In this document: positions 17,982 to 27,195 of the stretch, one piece after another
How positions within the stretch are numbered: the first letter of the stretch is position 1
How the letters are laid out: the number at the start of each line of letters is the position of its first letter
The notes under the pieces: model-generated
Seen by the model: only the letters and a program-made list of their open reading frames with translations
What the model was told of the DNA's origin: nothing
Databases searched by the model: none
Translations under genes and position numbers: made by a program
Origin: Stutzerimonas kunmingensis
Lineage (GTDB): Bacteria; Pseudomonadota; Gammaproteobacteria; Pseudomonadales; Pseudomonadaceae
Direction of reading: 5' to 3'
NCBI RefSeq assembly: GCF_900114065.1
Contig: NZ_FORS01000001.1
Location: 1 to 64,000 of the forward strand
Length of the DNA stretch: 64,000 bases

Positions 17982-20426
17982 ATGACGCTGCTCTGGTTGC
18001 TGGTTCTACTGCTCGGCATTGCCGTAATCGCCCACCTGCGCCTGTCGCCGGTGCCGGCACTGGTGATCGTCGCCACCTACCTGGTCTTCATGACCGCTGC
18101 CGACACCTCCGGGGTGGTGGTATTCCTGCTCTGGCTCGCCTTGATCGCCATTGCGGTGCCCCTATTGATCGCAGACGTGCGCCGCAAGTACTTCAGCGGG
18201 CCGATGTTCGACTGGTTCAAGAAGGTGCTACCGCCGATTTCCGCCACCGAGCGCGACGCCATCGACGCCGGCACCGTCTGGTGGGACGGCGAACTCTTTA
18301 GCGGCCGCCCGGCGTGGGACACCCTGCTCGGCTATCCGAAGGCGCGCCTCACGGATGAAGAACAGGCCTTTCTCGACGGCCCTACCGAAACCCTCTGCGC
18401 CCTGGTCAGCGAATGGGATATCGCCCAGCGCATGGACCTGCCGCCCGCCGCCTGGGACTACATCAAGGCCGAAGGCTTCTTCGCCCTGATCATCCCCAAG
18501 GAATACGGCGGCAAGGGCTTCTCCGCCTACGCCCACTCGCAGATCGTGATGAAACTCGCCACCCGCAGCGGTGACCTGGCCAGCACCGTGATGGTGCCCA
18601 ACTCTCTCGGTCCGGCCGAGCTGCTGATGCACTACGGCACCGATGAGCAGCGCAACCACTACCTGCCGCGCCTGGCCAATGGCACCGACATTCCCTGCTT
18701 TGCCCTGACCGGCCCATATGCCGGCTCCGACGCCGGCGCTATGAACGACAGCGGCGTGATCTGCCGCGGCCAGTGGCAGGGCGAAGAGGTGCTCGGTCTG
18801 CGGCTGAACTGGGAGAAGCGCTACATCACCCTCGGCCCGGTGGCGACCCTGCTCGGCGTGGCCTTCAAGACCTACGATCCGGATCACTTGCTGGGCGATG
18901 AGGAAGAACTCGGCATCAGCCTGGCGCTGATCCCCACCGACACTCCCGGCGTGGACATCGGCCGTCGCCACCTGCCGCTGGGTGCGGCCTTCATGAACGG
19001 GCCGAACTGGGGCAAGGATGTCTTCGTGCCGCTGGATGCGATCATCGGCGGCCGCGACATGATCGGCAAAGGCTGGATGATGCTGATGAACTGCCTGTCG
19101 GTCGGCCGCTCGATCTCCCTGCCGGCGACCGGCACCAGCGCCGCCAAGGTCTGCAGCTATGTGAGCGGTCGCTATGCGCAGGTCCGCGAGCAGTTCAACA
19201 TGCCGCTCGCCGCCTTCGAAGGTATTCAGGAGCCGCTGGCGCGCATTGGCGGCAACGCCTGGCTGATGGATGCCGCGCGTATTCTCACCGCCAACGCCGT
19301 CGACCTGGGCGAAAAGCCCTCGGTGCTCTCGGCGATTCTGAAGTACCACCTCACTGAACGCGGCCGTGCCTGCATCACCGACGCCATGGATATCCACGGC
19401 GGCAAGGGCATCATCCTCGGCCCGAACAATTACCTCGGACGCCTGTGGCTGTCGGCGCCGATCTCCATCACCGTGGAAGGTGCCAACATCCTCTCGCGCA
19501 ACCTGATGATCTTCGGCCAGGGCGCAATCCGCTGCCATCCATTCGTGCTGCGCGAAATGGAGCTGGTCCACGAGCCGGATCGTGAAGCCGCTGTTGTGAA
19601 ATTCGATGACCTGTTGATGCAACACATCGGCTTCGCCGTCAGCAACACGGCCAGCACCCTGCTGCTGGGTCTGAGCTTCGGTCTGATGGGGCGTGTGCCG
19701 GGGACGAGCGTCACGCAACCCTACTTCCGCGCGCTCAATCGCATCGCCGCGGCATTCGCGATGCTGGCCGATCTGTCGATGATGCTGCTCGGTGGCGAGC
19801 TCAAGCGTCGCGAGCGGCTTTCCGCGCGTCTGGGCGACGTGCTCAGCCATCTCTACCTCGCCTCCGCAGCACTCAAGCAGTTCCATGACCTCGGCCATCC
19901 GACTGAACAGGAGCCGCTGCTGCGCTGGGCGCTGGAGGACTGCCTGGAGAAGGCCGAATCCGCCCTGCAGGACGTGCTGGCCAACTTCCCCAACCGCATT
20001 CTCGGGCACCTGCTGCATGCTCTGGTGTTCCCCTTCGGTGCGCGTCACAAGGGGCCGTCCGACGTCCTAGACGCCGAGGTCGCCGCCCTCCTCGGCCGCC
20101 CGGAAAGCGATCCGGCTTTGGAGCGCATCCTCGATGGCATGTACCGCCCGCAGAATCCCGAGCAGCCGCTCGGCGCGCTGAAGCACGCCTTCGAGATCCT
20201 CGCCACCAGCCAGGACGCAGCGAAGAAGCTGGCCAAGGCGCTCAAGTCAGGCGCGGTTATGCCGGCCGCTGGCGAAAATTCGATCGATGCCGCGCTGGCT
20301 GCCGGCGTCATAGATGCCGTGGAGGCCGAGCAGCTGCAGATGGCAGAACTCGCACGGCGCAAAGTCATCGACGTGGACGACTTCGCCAAGGAGAACCTGC
20401 AGTTGCAGGAAGGACGAATCCGCTGA
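17982..20426 (+). CDS. fadE: FadE-type acyl-CoA dehydrogenase
   Basis: An 814-residue long-form acyl-CoA dehydrogenase of the FadE class, which performs the first step of fatty acid beta-oxidation (FAD-dependent desaturation of acyl-CoA). Residues 1-70 contain two or three hydrophobic segments that anchor it to the inner membrane. The dehydrogenase core follows (IIPKEYGGKGFSAYAHS, FALTGPYAGSDAGAM, and the FAD-binding MDIHGGKGIILGPNNYLGR region), and the C-terminal about 280 residues match the domain found only in FadE-like proteins. AAGGA precedes ATG 17982. It appears monocistronic, with a hairpin at its end. Confidence 0.93.
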   Translation: MTLLWLLVLLLGIAVIAHLRLSPVPALVIVATYLVFMTAADTSGVVVFLLWLALIAIAVPLLIADVRRKYFSGPMFDWFKKVLPPISATERDAIDAGTVWWDGELFSGRPAWDTLLGYPKARLTDEEQAFLDGPTETLCALVSEWDIAQRMDLPPAAWDYIKAEGFFALIIPKEYGGKGFSAYAHSQIVMKLATRSGDLASTVMVPNSLGPAELLMHYGTDEQRNHYLPRLANGTDIPCFALTGPYAGSDAGAMNDSGVICRGQWQGEEVLGLRLNWEKRYITLGPVATLLGVAFKTYDPDHLLGDEEELGISLALIPTDTPGVDIGRRHLPLGAAFMNGPNWGKDVFVPLDAIIGGRDMIGKGWMMLMNCLSVGRSISLPATGTSAAKVCSYVSGRYAQVREQFNMPLAAFEGIQEPLARIGGNAWLMDAARILTANAVDLGEKPSVLSAILKYHLTERGRACITDAMDIHGGKGIILGPNNYLGRLWLSAPISITVEGANILSRNLMIFGQGAIRCHPFVLREMELVHEPDREAAVVKFDDLLMQHIGFAVSNTASTLLLGLSFGLMGRVPGTSVTQPYFRALNRIAAAFAMLADLSMMLLGGELKRRERLSARLGDVLSHLYLASAALKQFHDLGHPTEQEPLLRWALEDCLEKAESALQDVLANFPNRILGHLLHALVFPFGARHKGPSDVLDAEVAALLGRPESDPALERILDGMYRPQNPEQPLGALKHAFEILATSQDAAKKLAKALKSGAVMPAAGENSIDAALAAGVIDAVEAEQLQMAELARRKVIDVDDFAKENLQLQEGRIR

Positions 20427-20444
20427 TTTCCGACCAGCCCTGCA

Positions 20445-20463
20445 GCCCGTTCATTGAACGGGC
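20445..20463. terminator. Palindromic hairpin after fadE
   Basis: GCCCGTTCA and TGAACGGGC form a perfect 9-bp inverted repeat with a single base between them, 19 bases after the fadE stop. No U-run follows, so termination is probable but unproven. Confidence 0.45.
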
Positions 20464-20546
20464 CTGCCACTGCCATAGCCTGGCGAGCGAACTCCAAACG
20501 CCTCGTCGGGCTCCAACCCTGCAAGCCCATCGAACTGCCAGTCGTC

Positions 20547-21563
20547 ATGGATCTTGTCGTTGCTCGTCCCGAAGGCCTCTACTGCCCACCCGGTGATTTC
20601 TACATCGATCCCTGGCGTCCGGTCGATCGCGCCGTCATCACCCACGCCCATGGCGACCACGCGCGCTGGGGCATGGGCCATTACCTGGCTTCAAGCGACA
20701 GCGAAGGCATTCTGCGTTCACGCATCGCCGCAGATATGCCGCTGCAAACGCTGGCCTATGGGGAATCCATCGAACATCACGGCGTAAAGCTCAGCTTCCA
20801 CCCGGCCGGCCATGTGCTCGGCTCGGCTCAGGTGCGACTGGAATACAAGGGTGAAGTCTGGGTGGCCTCAGGCGACTACAAGGTCGAGCCGGACGGCACC
20901 TGCGCCCCGTTCGAGCCGGTGCGCTGCCACACCTTCATTACCGAATCGACCTTCGGTTTGCCGATCTACAAATGGCCGTCCCAGGCCGAGGTATTCCGCG
21001 ACATCAATGACTGGTGGCGCGCCAACGCCGCAGCCGGGCGCGCCTCGGTGCTGTTCTGCTACGCCTTCGGCAAGGCGCAGCGCATCCTTCACGGATTGGA
21101 TGAAAGCATCGGCACCATCGTCGTCCATGGCACGGTGGAGCCACTGAACAAGGTCTATCGCGAAGGCAGCGTCTATCTTCCACCGACCGTTTATGCCGGC
21201 GACCTGAAAAAGGGCGACCCGCGCCTGAAGCACGCCATCATCCTCGCCCCGCCGTCAGCTGGCGGCAGCACCTGGATGCGTCGTTTCGGCGACTACGCCG
21301 ATGCTTTCGCCAGCGGCTGGATGATGCTGCGCGGCACCCGCCGTCGACGCGGGGTCGACCGTGGGTTCGTGCTCTCCGATCACGCCGACTGGCCGGGCCT
21401 ACTCTGGGCCATCGAGCAGACAGGCGCCGAGCGGGTAATGGTGACTCACGGCTCCGTTCCGATCCTGGTCCGTTACCTGCGTGAGATGCGCGGGCTCGAT
21501 GCGCAGGCATTCGAGACCGAGTATGGCGAGGAAGACGACGCGAACACCCAGGAGGCCGAATGA
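20547..21563 (+). CDS. Ligase-associated DNA exonuclease (metallo-beta-lactamase/beta-CASP-like)
   Basis: A 338-residue nuclease of the metallo-beta-lactamase fold that belongs to a conserved bacterial repair cluster with an ATP-dependent ligase, an Lhr-core helicase and a metallophosphoesterase. The two-metal motif is THAHGDH at residues 32-38. Further metal ligands are in FHPAGHVLGSAQ, SGDYK and LSDHADW. The fold is related to SNM1/CPSF nucleases that degrade DNA or RNA. ATG 20547 starts the conserved region; an open TTG-initiated extension reaches back into the fadE terminator and is rejected. It is the first gene of the cluster and is followed by the ligase after 79 bases. Confidence 0.9.
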   Translation: MDLVVARPEGLYCPPGDFYIDPWRPVDRAVITHAHGDHARWGMGHYLASSDSEGILRSRIAADMPLQTLAYGESIEHHGVKLSFHPAGHVLGSAQVRLEYKGEVWVASGDYKVEPDGTCAPFEPVRCHTFITESTFGLPIYKWPSQAEVFRDINDWWRANAAAGRASVLFCYAFGKAQRILHGLDESIGTIVVHGTVEPLNKVYREGSVYLPPTVYAGDLKKGDPRLKHAIILAPPSAGGSTWMRRFGDYADAFASGWMMLRGTRRRRGVDRGFVLSDHADWPGLLWAIEQTGAERVMVTHGSVPILVRYLREMRGLDAQAFETEYGEEDDANTQEAE

Positions 21564-21586
21564 CTCGGCGGATCACCACCCCGCCT

Positions 21587-21611
21587 TGTAGGAGCGAGCT
21601 TGCGCGCAAAC
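21587..21611 (+). repeat. REP-like fragment between exonuclease and ligase genes
   Basis: The sequence TGTAGGAGCGAGCTTGCGCG resembles the common pseudomonad REP core (TGTAGGAGCGAGCTTGCTCGCG) with a change in the second arm. It is a single, imperfect copy in a 79-base gap inside an operon. Such elements often form mRNA hairpins. Assignment is by memory of the consensus. Confidence 0.55.
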
Positions 21612-21642
21612 CGGCCGCACCACACCGGTACGGAGGCGCCGC

Positions 21643-23352
21643 ATGAAAGCCTTCGCCACTCTCTATAGCCGGCTCGACGCGACCACCTCGAGCAACGCCA
21701 AGCTCGCGGCAATGCGCGACTATTTCCGCGAGGCCGATCCGGCCGACGCCGCCTGGGCGGTCTACTTCCTTTCCGGCGGTCGACCTCGCCAACTTGTGCC
21801 GACCAAGGTATTGCGCGAAACCGCCATGCAGGCCTCGGCCTTGCCGGAATGGCTGTTCGAAGAAAGTTATCAGGCCGTCGGTGACATGGCCGAAACCATC
21901 TCGCTGCTGATGCCCGAGGCCAAGCACAGCTCCGACGATGGCCTCGCCGTATGGATGCAGGACAAGCTATTGCCCTTGCGCGGTCTGCCACCAGAGGAGC
22001 TGGCCGAGCGCTTGCCGGCACTATGGGCGCAGCTGGACCGGCTCAGCCTGATGGTCTGCATCAAACTGATCACCGGCGCCTTTCGTGTGGGCGTCTCGAA
22101 ATTGCTGGTCACCCGTGCGCTGGCCTCGCTGGTCGATCTCGATCCGAAACGGGTCGCGCAGCGGCTGGTTGGCTATACCGACCTTTCGCACCGTCCCAGC
22201 GCCGAAGGCTACCTCGCGCTGATTGCCGACGAGTCCGAACACGAACATGCGCAGCGCGGCGGCCAGCCCTACCCCTTCTTTCTCGCCCATCCGCTGCAGG
22301 CCCCGGTCGAGGAGTTCGACACCCTGCTCAGCGCGCCGGAGATCTGGTTCGTCGAATGGAAGTGGGACGGCATCCGCGCCCAGCTGGTCAAGCGCGACGG
22401 GCAGATCTGGGTCTGGTCGCGTGGCGAAGAGCTGGTCAGCGAGCGCTTCCCGGAACTCTGCGAGCTGGCCAGCGAACTGCCGGATGGCACGGTGATCGAC
22501 GGCGAGATCCTGGTCTGGAAGCACGCGCCGGGCGACCCAGCAACCGAACTCTTCGAGCAGCCGGACCGCGGTGATACCGACACAACCGAACGCTTCGGCG
22601 TACAACCCTTCGCCCTGTTGCAACAGCGCATCGGCCGCAAGAACCTGACCGCCAAGGTACTGCAGGATGCGCCGGTGGCGGTGCTCGCCTACGACCTGCT
22701 GGAATGGCAGGGCGACGACTGGCGGCAGCGCGAGCACCGCGAACGCCGCCAGCAGCTCGAGGCGGTCGTAGGCCAATGCCCCAGCCCGCAGCTGATGCTT
22801 TCGCCGCTGGTGAGTGGAACGGATTGGCAGGACCTGGCCCGCCAGCGCGAATCCTCCCGCTCGTTGGGCGTGGAAGGCATGATGATCAAGGCGCGCGCCG
22901 CCCAGTACGGCGTCGGTCGGACCAAGGACGTCGGCGTCTGGTGGAAATGGAAGATCGACCCCTACTCCGTCGATGCCGTGCTGATCTATGCCCAGCGCGG
23001 TCATGGCCGCCGCGCCAGCCTCTACACCGACTACACCTTTGCCGTCTGGGACGGTGAACCGGGCGACCCCGAGCGCAAACTGGTTCCCTTCGCCAAGGCC
23101 TACTCTGGGCTGACCGACGAAGAAATGCGCAAGGTCGACGCCATCGTGCGCAAGACCACCGTGGAGAAATTCGGCCCCGTTCGCAGCGTGACGCCGACGC
23201 TGGTGTTCGAGCTGGGCTTCGAAGGTATCGCCGCCAGCAGCCGGCACAAAAGCGGCATCGCCGTGCGCTTCCCCCGCATGCTGCGCTGGCGCCTCGATAA
23301 GCCGGTGGAGGAAGCCGATACGCTGGAGACGCTGAAGGAATTGCTGGGATGA
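21643..23352 (+). CDS. ATP-dependent DNA ligase of the exo-lig-lhr-mpe cluster
   Basis: A 569-residue ligase that seals nicks using ATP, separate from the NAD-dependent LigA used in replication. Residues 1-200 form a helical DNA-binding domain. The adenylation domain has the nucleophile Lys240 in [10 protein letters not shown], motif III-like YDLLEWQ, motif IV EGMMIK and motif [16 protein letters not shown]. The OB-fold domain ends the protein. This architecture resembles eukaryotic/archaeal ligase I rather than LigD, and no Ku or polymerase domain is nearby, so a non-NHEJ repair role is likely. Its stop codon overlaps the helicase start by four bases (ATGA at 23349-23352). Confidence 0.92.
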   Translation: MKAFATLYSRLDATTSSNAKLAAMRDYFREADPADAAWAVYFLSGGRPRQLVPTKVLRETAMQASALPEWLFEESYQAVGDMAETISLLMPEAKHSSDDGLAVWMQDKLLPLRGLPPEELAERLPALWAQLDRLSLMVCIKLITGAFRVGVSKLLVTRALASLVDLDPKRVAQRLVGYTDLSHRPSAEGYLALIADESEHEHAQRGGQPYPFFLAHPLQAPVEEFDTLLSAPEIWFVEWKWDGIRAQLVKRDGQIWVWSRGEELVSERFPELCELASELPDGTVIDGEILVWKHAPGDPATELFEQPDRGDTDTTERFGVQPFALLQQRIGRKNLTAKVLQDAPVAVLAYDLLEWQGDDWRQREHRERRQQLEAVVGQCPSPQLMLSPLVSGTDWQDLARQRESSRSLGVEGMMIKARAAQYGVGRTKDVGVWWKWKIDPYSVDAVLIYAQRGHGRRASLYTDYTFAVWDGEPGDPERKLVPFAKAYSGLTDEEMRKVDAIVRKTTVEKFGPVRSVTPTLVFELGFEGIAASSRHKSGIAVRFPRMLRWRLDKPVEEADTLETLKELLG

Positions 23353-26075
23353 AACCAAGGCACCCGGCACCCGCTCAGCCCTCACCCCACCCCTCTCCCA
23401 GAGGGAGAGGGAGCAAGACTGGAGCAGTGCCAGACGAAGATGCCGAGCAGCCACACGATCACTCCCCTCTCCTTCCGGGAGAGGGGGTGAAGGACGGGGC
23501 CGAGAGCCTCGCTGCAGGCTGGTTTTCCAGCCGTGCCTGGCAACCCTTCCCGTTCCAGCAGGAGGTGTGGCAAGCGATAGGCCATGACGAATCGGGGCTG
23601 CTACACGCCACCACCGGCTCCGGCAAGACCTACGCCGTCTGGCTCGGAGCCCTGGATCGCTTTGCGACCAAGGCACCCTCTTCCACCGCGACGGACAAGG
23701 CAGCGCCTTTGACGGTGCTCTGGATCACCCCGATGCGCGCATTGGCGGCCGATACCGCGCGTGCTCTGCAAGCACCGTTAGAAGACCTCGAGATCAACTG
23801 GAGCATCGGCCTGCGTACCGGCGACACCAGCAGTTCAGAACGCGCGCGCCAGGGAAGACGGCTACCCAGCGCGCTGGTGACCACGCCGGAAAGTCTGACC
23901 CTGCTGCTGACCCGCGCCGACGCACGCCAGGCCTTCGCCGGACTGCGCATGCTGGTGGTGGACGAGTGGCATGAGCTGCTGGGCAACAAGCGCGGCGTGC
24001 AGTTGCAACTGGCGTTGGCGCGGCTTCGTCAGTGGATGCCGGAGCTCATCGTGTGGGGGCTGTCGGCGACCCTCGGCAACCAGCCCCATGCGCTGGAGGT
24101 GCTGTTGCATCCGGGGCGCGGCAAGCTGGTGCAAGGTCGGGTCGACAAGGATCTGCGTGTCGATACCTTGCTGCCGCCGAGCATTGAACGCTTCCCCTGG
24201 GCCGGCCATCTCGGGCTGCGCATGCTGCCGCAGGTGGTCGAGCAGATCGACTCGGCGGCCACAACGCTGGTCTTTACCAATACCCGCTCCCAGTCGGAGA
24301 TCTGGTACCAGGCGATCCTCGGCGCGCGGCCGGACTGGGCCGGGCTGATCGCGTTGCACCACGGCTCGCTCGCTCGCGAGGTACGCGACTGGGTGGAGCT
24401 GGGCCTCAAACAAGGTGCGCTGAAAGCGGTGGTCTGCACCTCGAGCCTGGATCTCGGTGTCGATTTTTTACCCGTCGAGCGGGTCCTGCAAATCGGCTCG
24501 CCCAAGGGCGTGGCTCGGCTGATGCAGCGGGCCGGTCGCTCCGGGCATGCGCCGGGTCGGACTTCCCGCGTCACGCTGGTGCCTACACACAGCGTCGAAG
24601 TCGTGGAAGCAGCGGCTGCCCAGATCGCGATCGCCGAACGCCGCATCGAAGCCCGCCGCGCGCCCCATCGACCACTAGACGTACTGGTACAGCACCTGGT
24701 GAGCATGGCGCTGGGCGGTGGGTTTCGTCCGGAAGAATTGTTCGATGAGGTTAGGCAGGCTTGGTCGTACCGCGATCTCACTGACGATCACTGGCAATGG
24801 GCCCTGGCCTTCGTACGGCACGGCGGACATTCCCTGACCGCCTACCCGGATTACCAGCGTGTCGAGCCGGACGACACCGGGCTGTGGAAAGTACCTAGCC
24901 GCCGTGTGGCGCTGTGCCATCGCATGAGCATTGGCACCATCGTCAGCGATGCCAGCCTGACGGTGAAATTCTGGGCCAAGGGCGGCAGTGGCCGTTCGCT
25001 GGGCACCATCGAGGAAGGCTTCATTGCGCGCCTGCGCCCGGGCGACAACTTCCTCTTCGGCGGCCGTTTGCTGGAGCTGGTACGGGTCGAGAACATGACC
25101 GCCTACGTCAGCCGCGCCACGGGAAAGAAGGCCGCCGTGCCCCGCTGGAACGGCGGCCGCATGCCGCTATCGAGCGAACTGGCCGATGCGGTTGTGGAAC
25201 AACTCGGTGCCGCCTCGCGTGGCCGTTTCGAAAGTGACGAGATGCGCCTGATCGAGCCCCTGCTCCGTGTACAGATGGACTGGTCCGCGCTGCCCACGGA
25301 AACCACGTTGTTGGCCGAGGTGATGAAGTCCCGCGAGGGCTGGCACCTGTTCCTCTACCCTTTCGCCGGCCGCCACGTACATCTGGGCCTCGCAAGCCTG
25401 CTGGCCTGGCGCATGGGCCAGCAGCAGCCGCTGACCTTTTCGATTGCGGTCAACGACTACGGTTTCGAACTGCTTTCTGCGACCGAGGTGGACTGGCTGA
25501 AATGGCTGACGCCCGAACTGTTCAGCCAGAAAAATCTGCTGCAGGACGTGCTCGCCAGTCTCAACGCCGGCGAACTGGCACGCCGGCGCTTCCGGGAGAT
25601 CGCGCGCATCGCGGGGCTGGTTTTCTCCGGATATCCCGGCGCGCAGAAGAGCGCGCGCCAGCTGCAGGCATCCAGCGGCCTGTTCTTCGACGTGTTCCGC
25701 CAATACGACCCGGCCAACCTACTACTGACCCAGGCCGAGGAAGAAGTGCTGCGGCAGGAGCTGGAGGTCGAGCGGCTGGAGCAGACCATGAACCGGCTGC
25801 AAGGGCGCCAACTGGACATCCATCAGGTCAGACGCACCACGCCGCTTGCATTTCCTTTGATGGTCGAACGCTTTCGCGAAAGCATGAGTTCGGAAAAACT
25901 GGCCGACCGGATCCGCCGCATGGTCGCCGAGCTGGACAAGGCGGCTGGTCCCGGCGGCTATCAGCCTGAGGCGAATGCCAGCATCATGGTCGAACGTGAA
26001 ACCGCGCCCAAGCGCAAACCGCGGCAGACCAAGGACGGCACGCCACGCCTTAGGAAGCCGAAACGCGCCCCATGA
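23349..26075 (+). CDS. Ligase-associated DEXH helicase (Lhr-core type)
   Basis: A 908-residue superfamily 2 helicase. Walker A is ATTGSGKT near residue 90, the DEXH box is DEWH near 205, motif III is SAT in WGLSATLG, and motif VI is [11 protein letters not shown]. The C-terminal half carries the winged-helix and Lhr-core domains seen in 3'-to-5' DNA translocases. A basic tail ([21 protein letters not shown]) ends the protein. The first 53 or so residues are not helicase-like: they are encoded by a pair of pseudomonad intergenic repeats (23380-23490) read in frame, and family similarity begins at about [13 protein letters not shown]. It is translationally coupled to the ligase. Confidence 0.92.
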   Translation: MKPRHPAPAQPSPHPSPRGRGSKTGAVPDEDAEQPHDHSPLLPGEGVKDGAESLAAGWFSSRAWQPFPFQQEVWQAIGHDESGLLHATTGSGKTYAVWLGALDRFATKAPSSTATDKAAPLTVLWITPMRALAADTARALQAPLEDLEINWSIGLRTGDTSSSERARQGRRLPSALVTTPESLTLLLTRADARQAFAGLRMLVVDEWHELLGNKRGVQLQLALARLRQWMPELIVWGLSATLGNQPHALEVLLHPGRGKLVQGRVDKDLRVDTLLPPSIERFPWAGHLGLRMLPQVVEQIDSAATTLVFTNTRSQSEIWYQAILGARPDWAGLIALHHGSLAREVRDWVELGLKQGALKAVVCTSSLDLGVDFLPVERVLQIGSPKGVARLMQRAGRSGHAPGRTSRVTLVPTHSVEVVEAAAAQIAIAERRIEARRAPHRPLDVLVQHLVSMALGGGFRPEELFDEVRQAWSYRDLTDDHWQWALAFVRHGGHSLTAYPDYQRVEPDDTGLWKVPSRRVALCHRMSIGTIVSDASLTVKFWAKGGSGRSLGTIEEGFIARLRPGDNFLFGGRLLELVRVENMTAYVSRATGKKAAVPRWNGGRMPLSSELADAVVEQLGAASRGRFESDEMRLIEPLLRVQMDWSALPTETTLLAEVMKSREGWHLFLYPFAGRHVHLGLASLLAWRMGQQQPLTFSIAVNDYGFELLSATEVDWLKWLTPELFSQKNLLQDVLASLNAGELARRRFREIARIAGLVFSGYPGAQKSARQLQASSGLFFDVFRQYDPANLLLTQAEEEVLRQELEVERLEQTMNRLQGRQLDIHQVRRTTPLAFPLMVERFRESMSSEKLADRIRRMVAELDKAAGPGGYQPEANASIMVERETAPKRKPRQTKDGTPRLRKPKRAP
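23380..23490. repeat. Inverted pair of CTCTCCC-type intergenic repeats inside the helicase gene
   Basis: Two copies of a short palindromic repeat lie in opposite orientation. The first has stem CCTCTCCC / GGGAGAGG at 23392-23410, preceded by CCTCACCCCACC. The second has stem CCCCTCTCC / GGAGAGGGG at 23464-23486, followed by GGTGA, the reverse complement of the same flank. Such elements are normally intergenic in pseudomonads and related proteobacteria. Here they are translated as a Pro/Gly/His-rich leader of the helicase, with no stop in this frame. Confidence 0.75.
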
Positions 26076-26094
26076 CGCTAGCCTCAGCACGCCC

Positions 26095-26793
26095 ATGTCT
26101 CATATGAATCCTTACCAGCCCATCGAACTGGCCGGCAGTACGCTCTGGTTGCTTGCGGAAAAGGCCGTCTACTGGCCTGAGCAGCAGGCGTTGCTGATAG
26201 CAGATATACATTTCGGCAAGGCCGCAGCCTACCGGCGCCTGGGCCAGCCCGTGCCCCACGGCACCACCGACGCCAACCTGCGCCAGCTGGACGATCTGCT
26301 GGCGCGGTACGCCTGCCGCCAACTGATCTTTCTCGGTGATTTCCTGCACGCGCCGGAGTCCCGTGCACCATCCACGCTGGCCCGTCTGGCCGAATGGCGT
26401 GCGCAACATGCGCAACTGGAAATTACGCTGGTGCGTGGCAACCACGACCGCCGTGCCGGCGACCCACCGCGCGAGTTAGACATAAGCGTAGTCAGCGAGC
26501 CGTTACTGCTCGGCCCCTATGCCCTGCAGCATGAGCCGGACCCGCATCCGACCCATCACGTACTCGCTGGCCACGTACATCCAGCCTTTCAGCTACATGG
26601 CCGCGGCCGCCAGCGCCTGCGCCTGCCTTGCTTCTGCATCGGAGCGCGGCTCAGCCTGCTGCCGGCCTTCGGCAACTTCACCGGAACGATGACGGTGGCA
26701 GCCGAAGACAACTGGCAGATTTATGTGATCGGGGATGGAGAGGTCTGGCCGCTGAGACGCCCTGCGCCGGTCAGGCCTGGGATATGCCCGTGA
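26095..26793 (+). CDS. pdeM: Ligase-associated metallophosphoesterase nuclease (MPE)
   Basis: A 232-residue binuclear metallophosphoesterase and last gene of the repair cluster. The metal-binding motifs are complete: Asp37 and His39 in IADIHFGK, Asp82 in LGDFLH, Asn116-His117 in RGNHDRR, and His160 and His162 in AGHVHP. Homologues linked to Lhr helicases act as manganese-dependent DNA endonucleases or phosphodiesterases. ATG 26095 or ATG 26104 could be the start; neither has a strong ribosome site, and the open extension into the helicase gene is not conserved. The 3' end overlaps the convergent small gene by 23 bases. Confidence 0.88.
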   Translation: MSHMNPYQPIELAGSTLWLLAEKAVYWPEQQALLIADIHFGKAAAYRRLGQPVPHGTTDANLRQLDDLLARYACRQLIFLGDFLHAPESRAPSTLARLAEWRAQHAQLEITLVRGNHDRRAGDPPRELDISVVSEPLLLGPYALQHEPDPHPTHHVLAGHVHPAFQLHGRGRQRLRLPCFCIGARLSLLPAFGNFTGTMTVAAEDNWQIYVIGDGEVWPLRRPAPVRPGICP

Positions 26794-27004
26794 TGGTGAT
26801 GCCATAACGCTCGGCCAGGCGTGTGGCCGGGGTGTCCTCCAGATCGGGCTCGTGCTCGTGCTCGATCTCCTGATCCGGATACAGCTCTTCTGCCTTGCGA
26901 CTCACCAGTTCCACAGCCTCATCGATATCCGGCTGGTGCGCCGAGTCGATCTTCAGTGTCGCGGTGTTGCCGTCTTTGTTGTACGCAATGATCCAAGTCG
27001 TCAT
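26771..27004 (-). CDS. Small acidic hypothetical protein
   Basis: A 77-residue acidic protein starting MTTWIIAYNKDGNTATL, with a beta-rich first half and an acidic middle (YPDQEIEHEHEPDLED). No signal, membrane segment or known domain is visible. It converges on and overlaps the metallophosphoesterase gene by 23 bases, so the two transcripts would be antisense at their ends. The open frame continues upstream to 27082, but the typical start is ATG 27004. I do not recognise the family. Confidence 0.6.
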   Translation of the reverse strand: MTTWIIAYNKDGNTATLKIDSAHQPDIDEAVELVSRKAEELYPDQEIEHEHEPDLEDTPATRLAERYGITITGISQA

Positions 27005-27195
27005 GAAAGTGCCCCTCGCCTTAAAGAAACCCGTGTGGACGTAATAACGCCCATTTTGGTTTTTGTAAGTTTTTAGACCCATCCGGCGTCGGCAGTTCGG
27101 TCCCTCACTTCAAAGTTAGCAGCTTTAATTGAATTGCCAGGAACAACCATGCGGACGCCCGGTCATCCGTATGCAAACACCATGGAGTCGGGAAT

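Noticed and set aside
18228..20048. A 606-codon frame antisense to fadE
   Set aside because: Composition is that of a shadow frame (many His, Gln, Arg), with no ribosome site and a clear FadE on the other strand.
23349..23520. Reading the Pro/Gly-rich helicase N-terminus as a new functional domain
   Set aside because: The DNA is a pair of palindromic intergenic repeats, which explains the composition better.
22021..23676. A 551-codon frame antisense to the ligase and helicase start
   Set aside because: It crosses two real genes and the inserted repeats; no protein family is visible.
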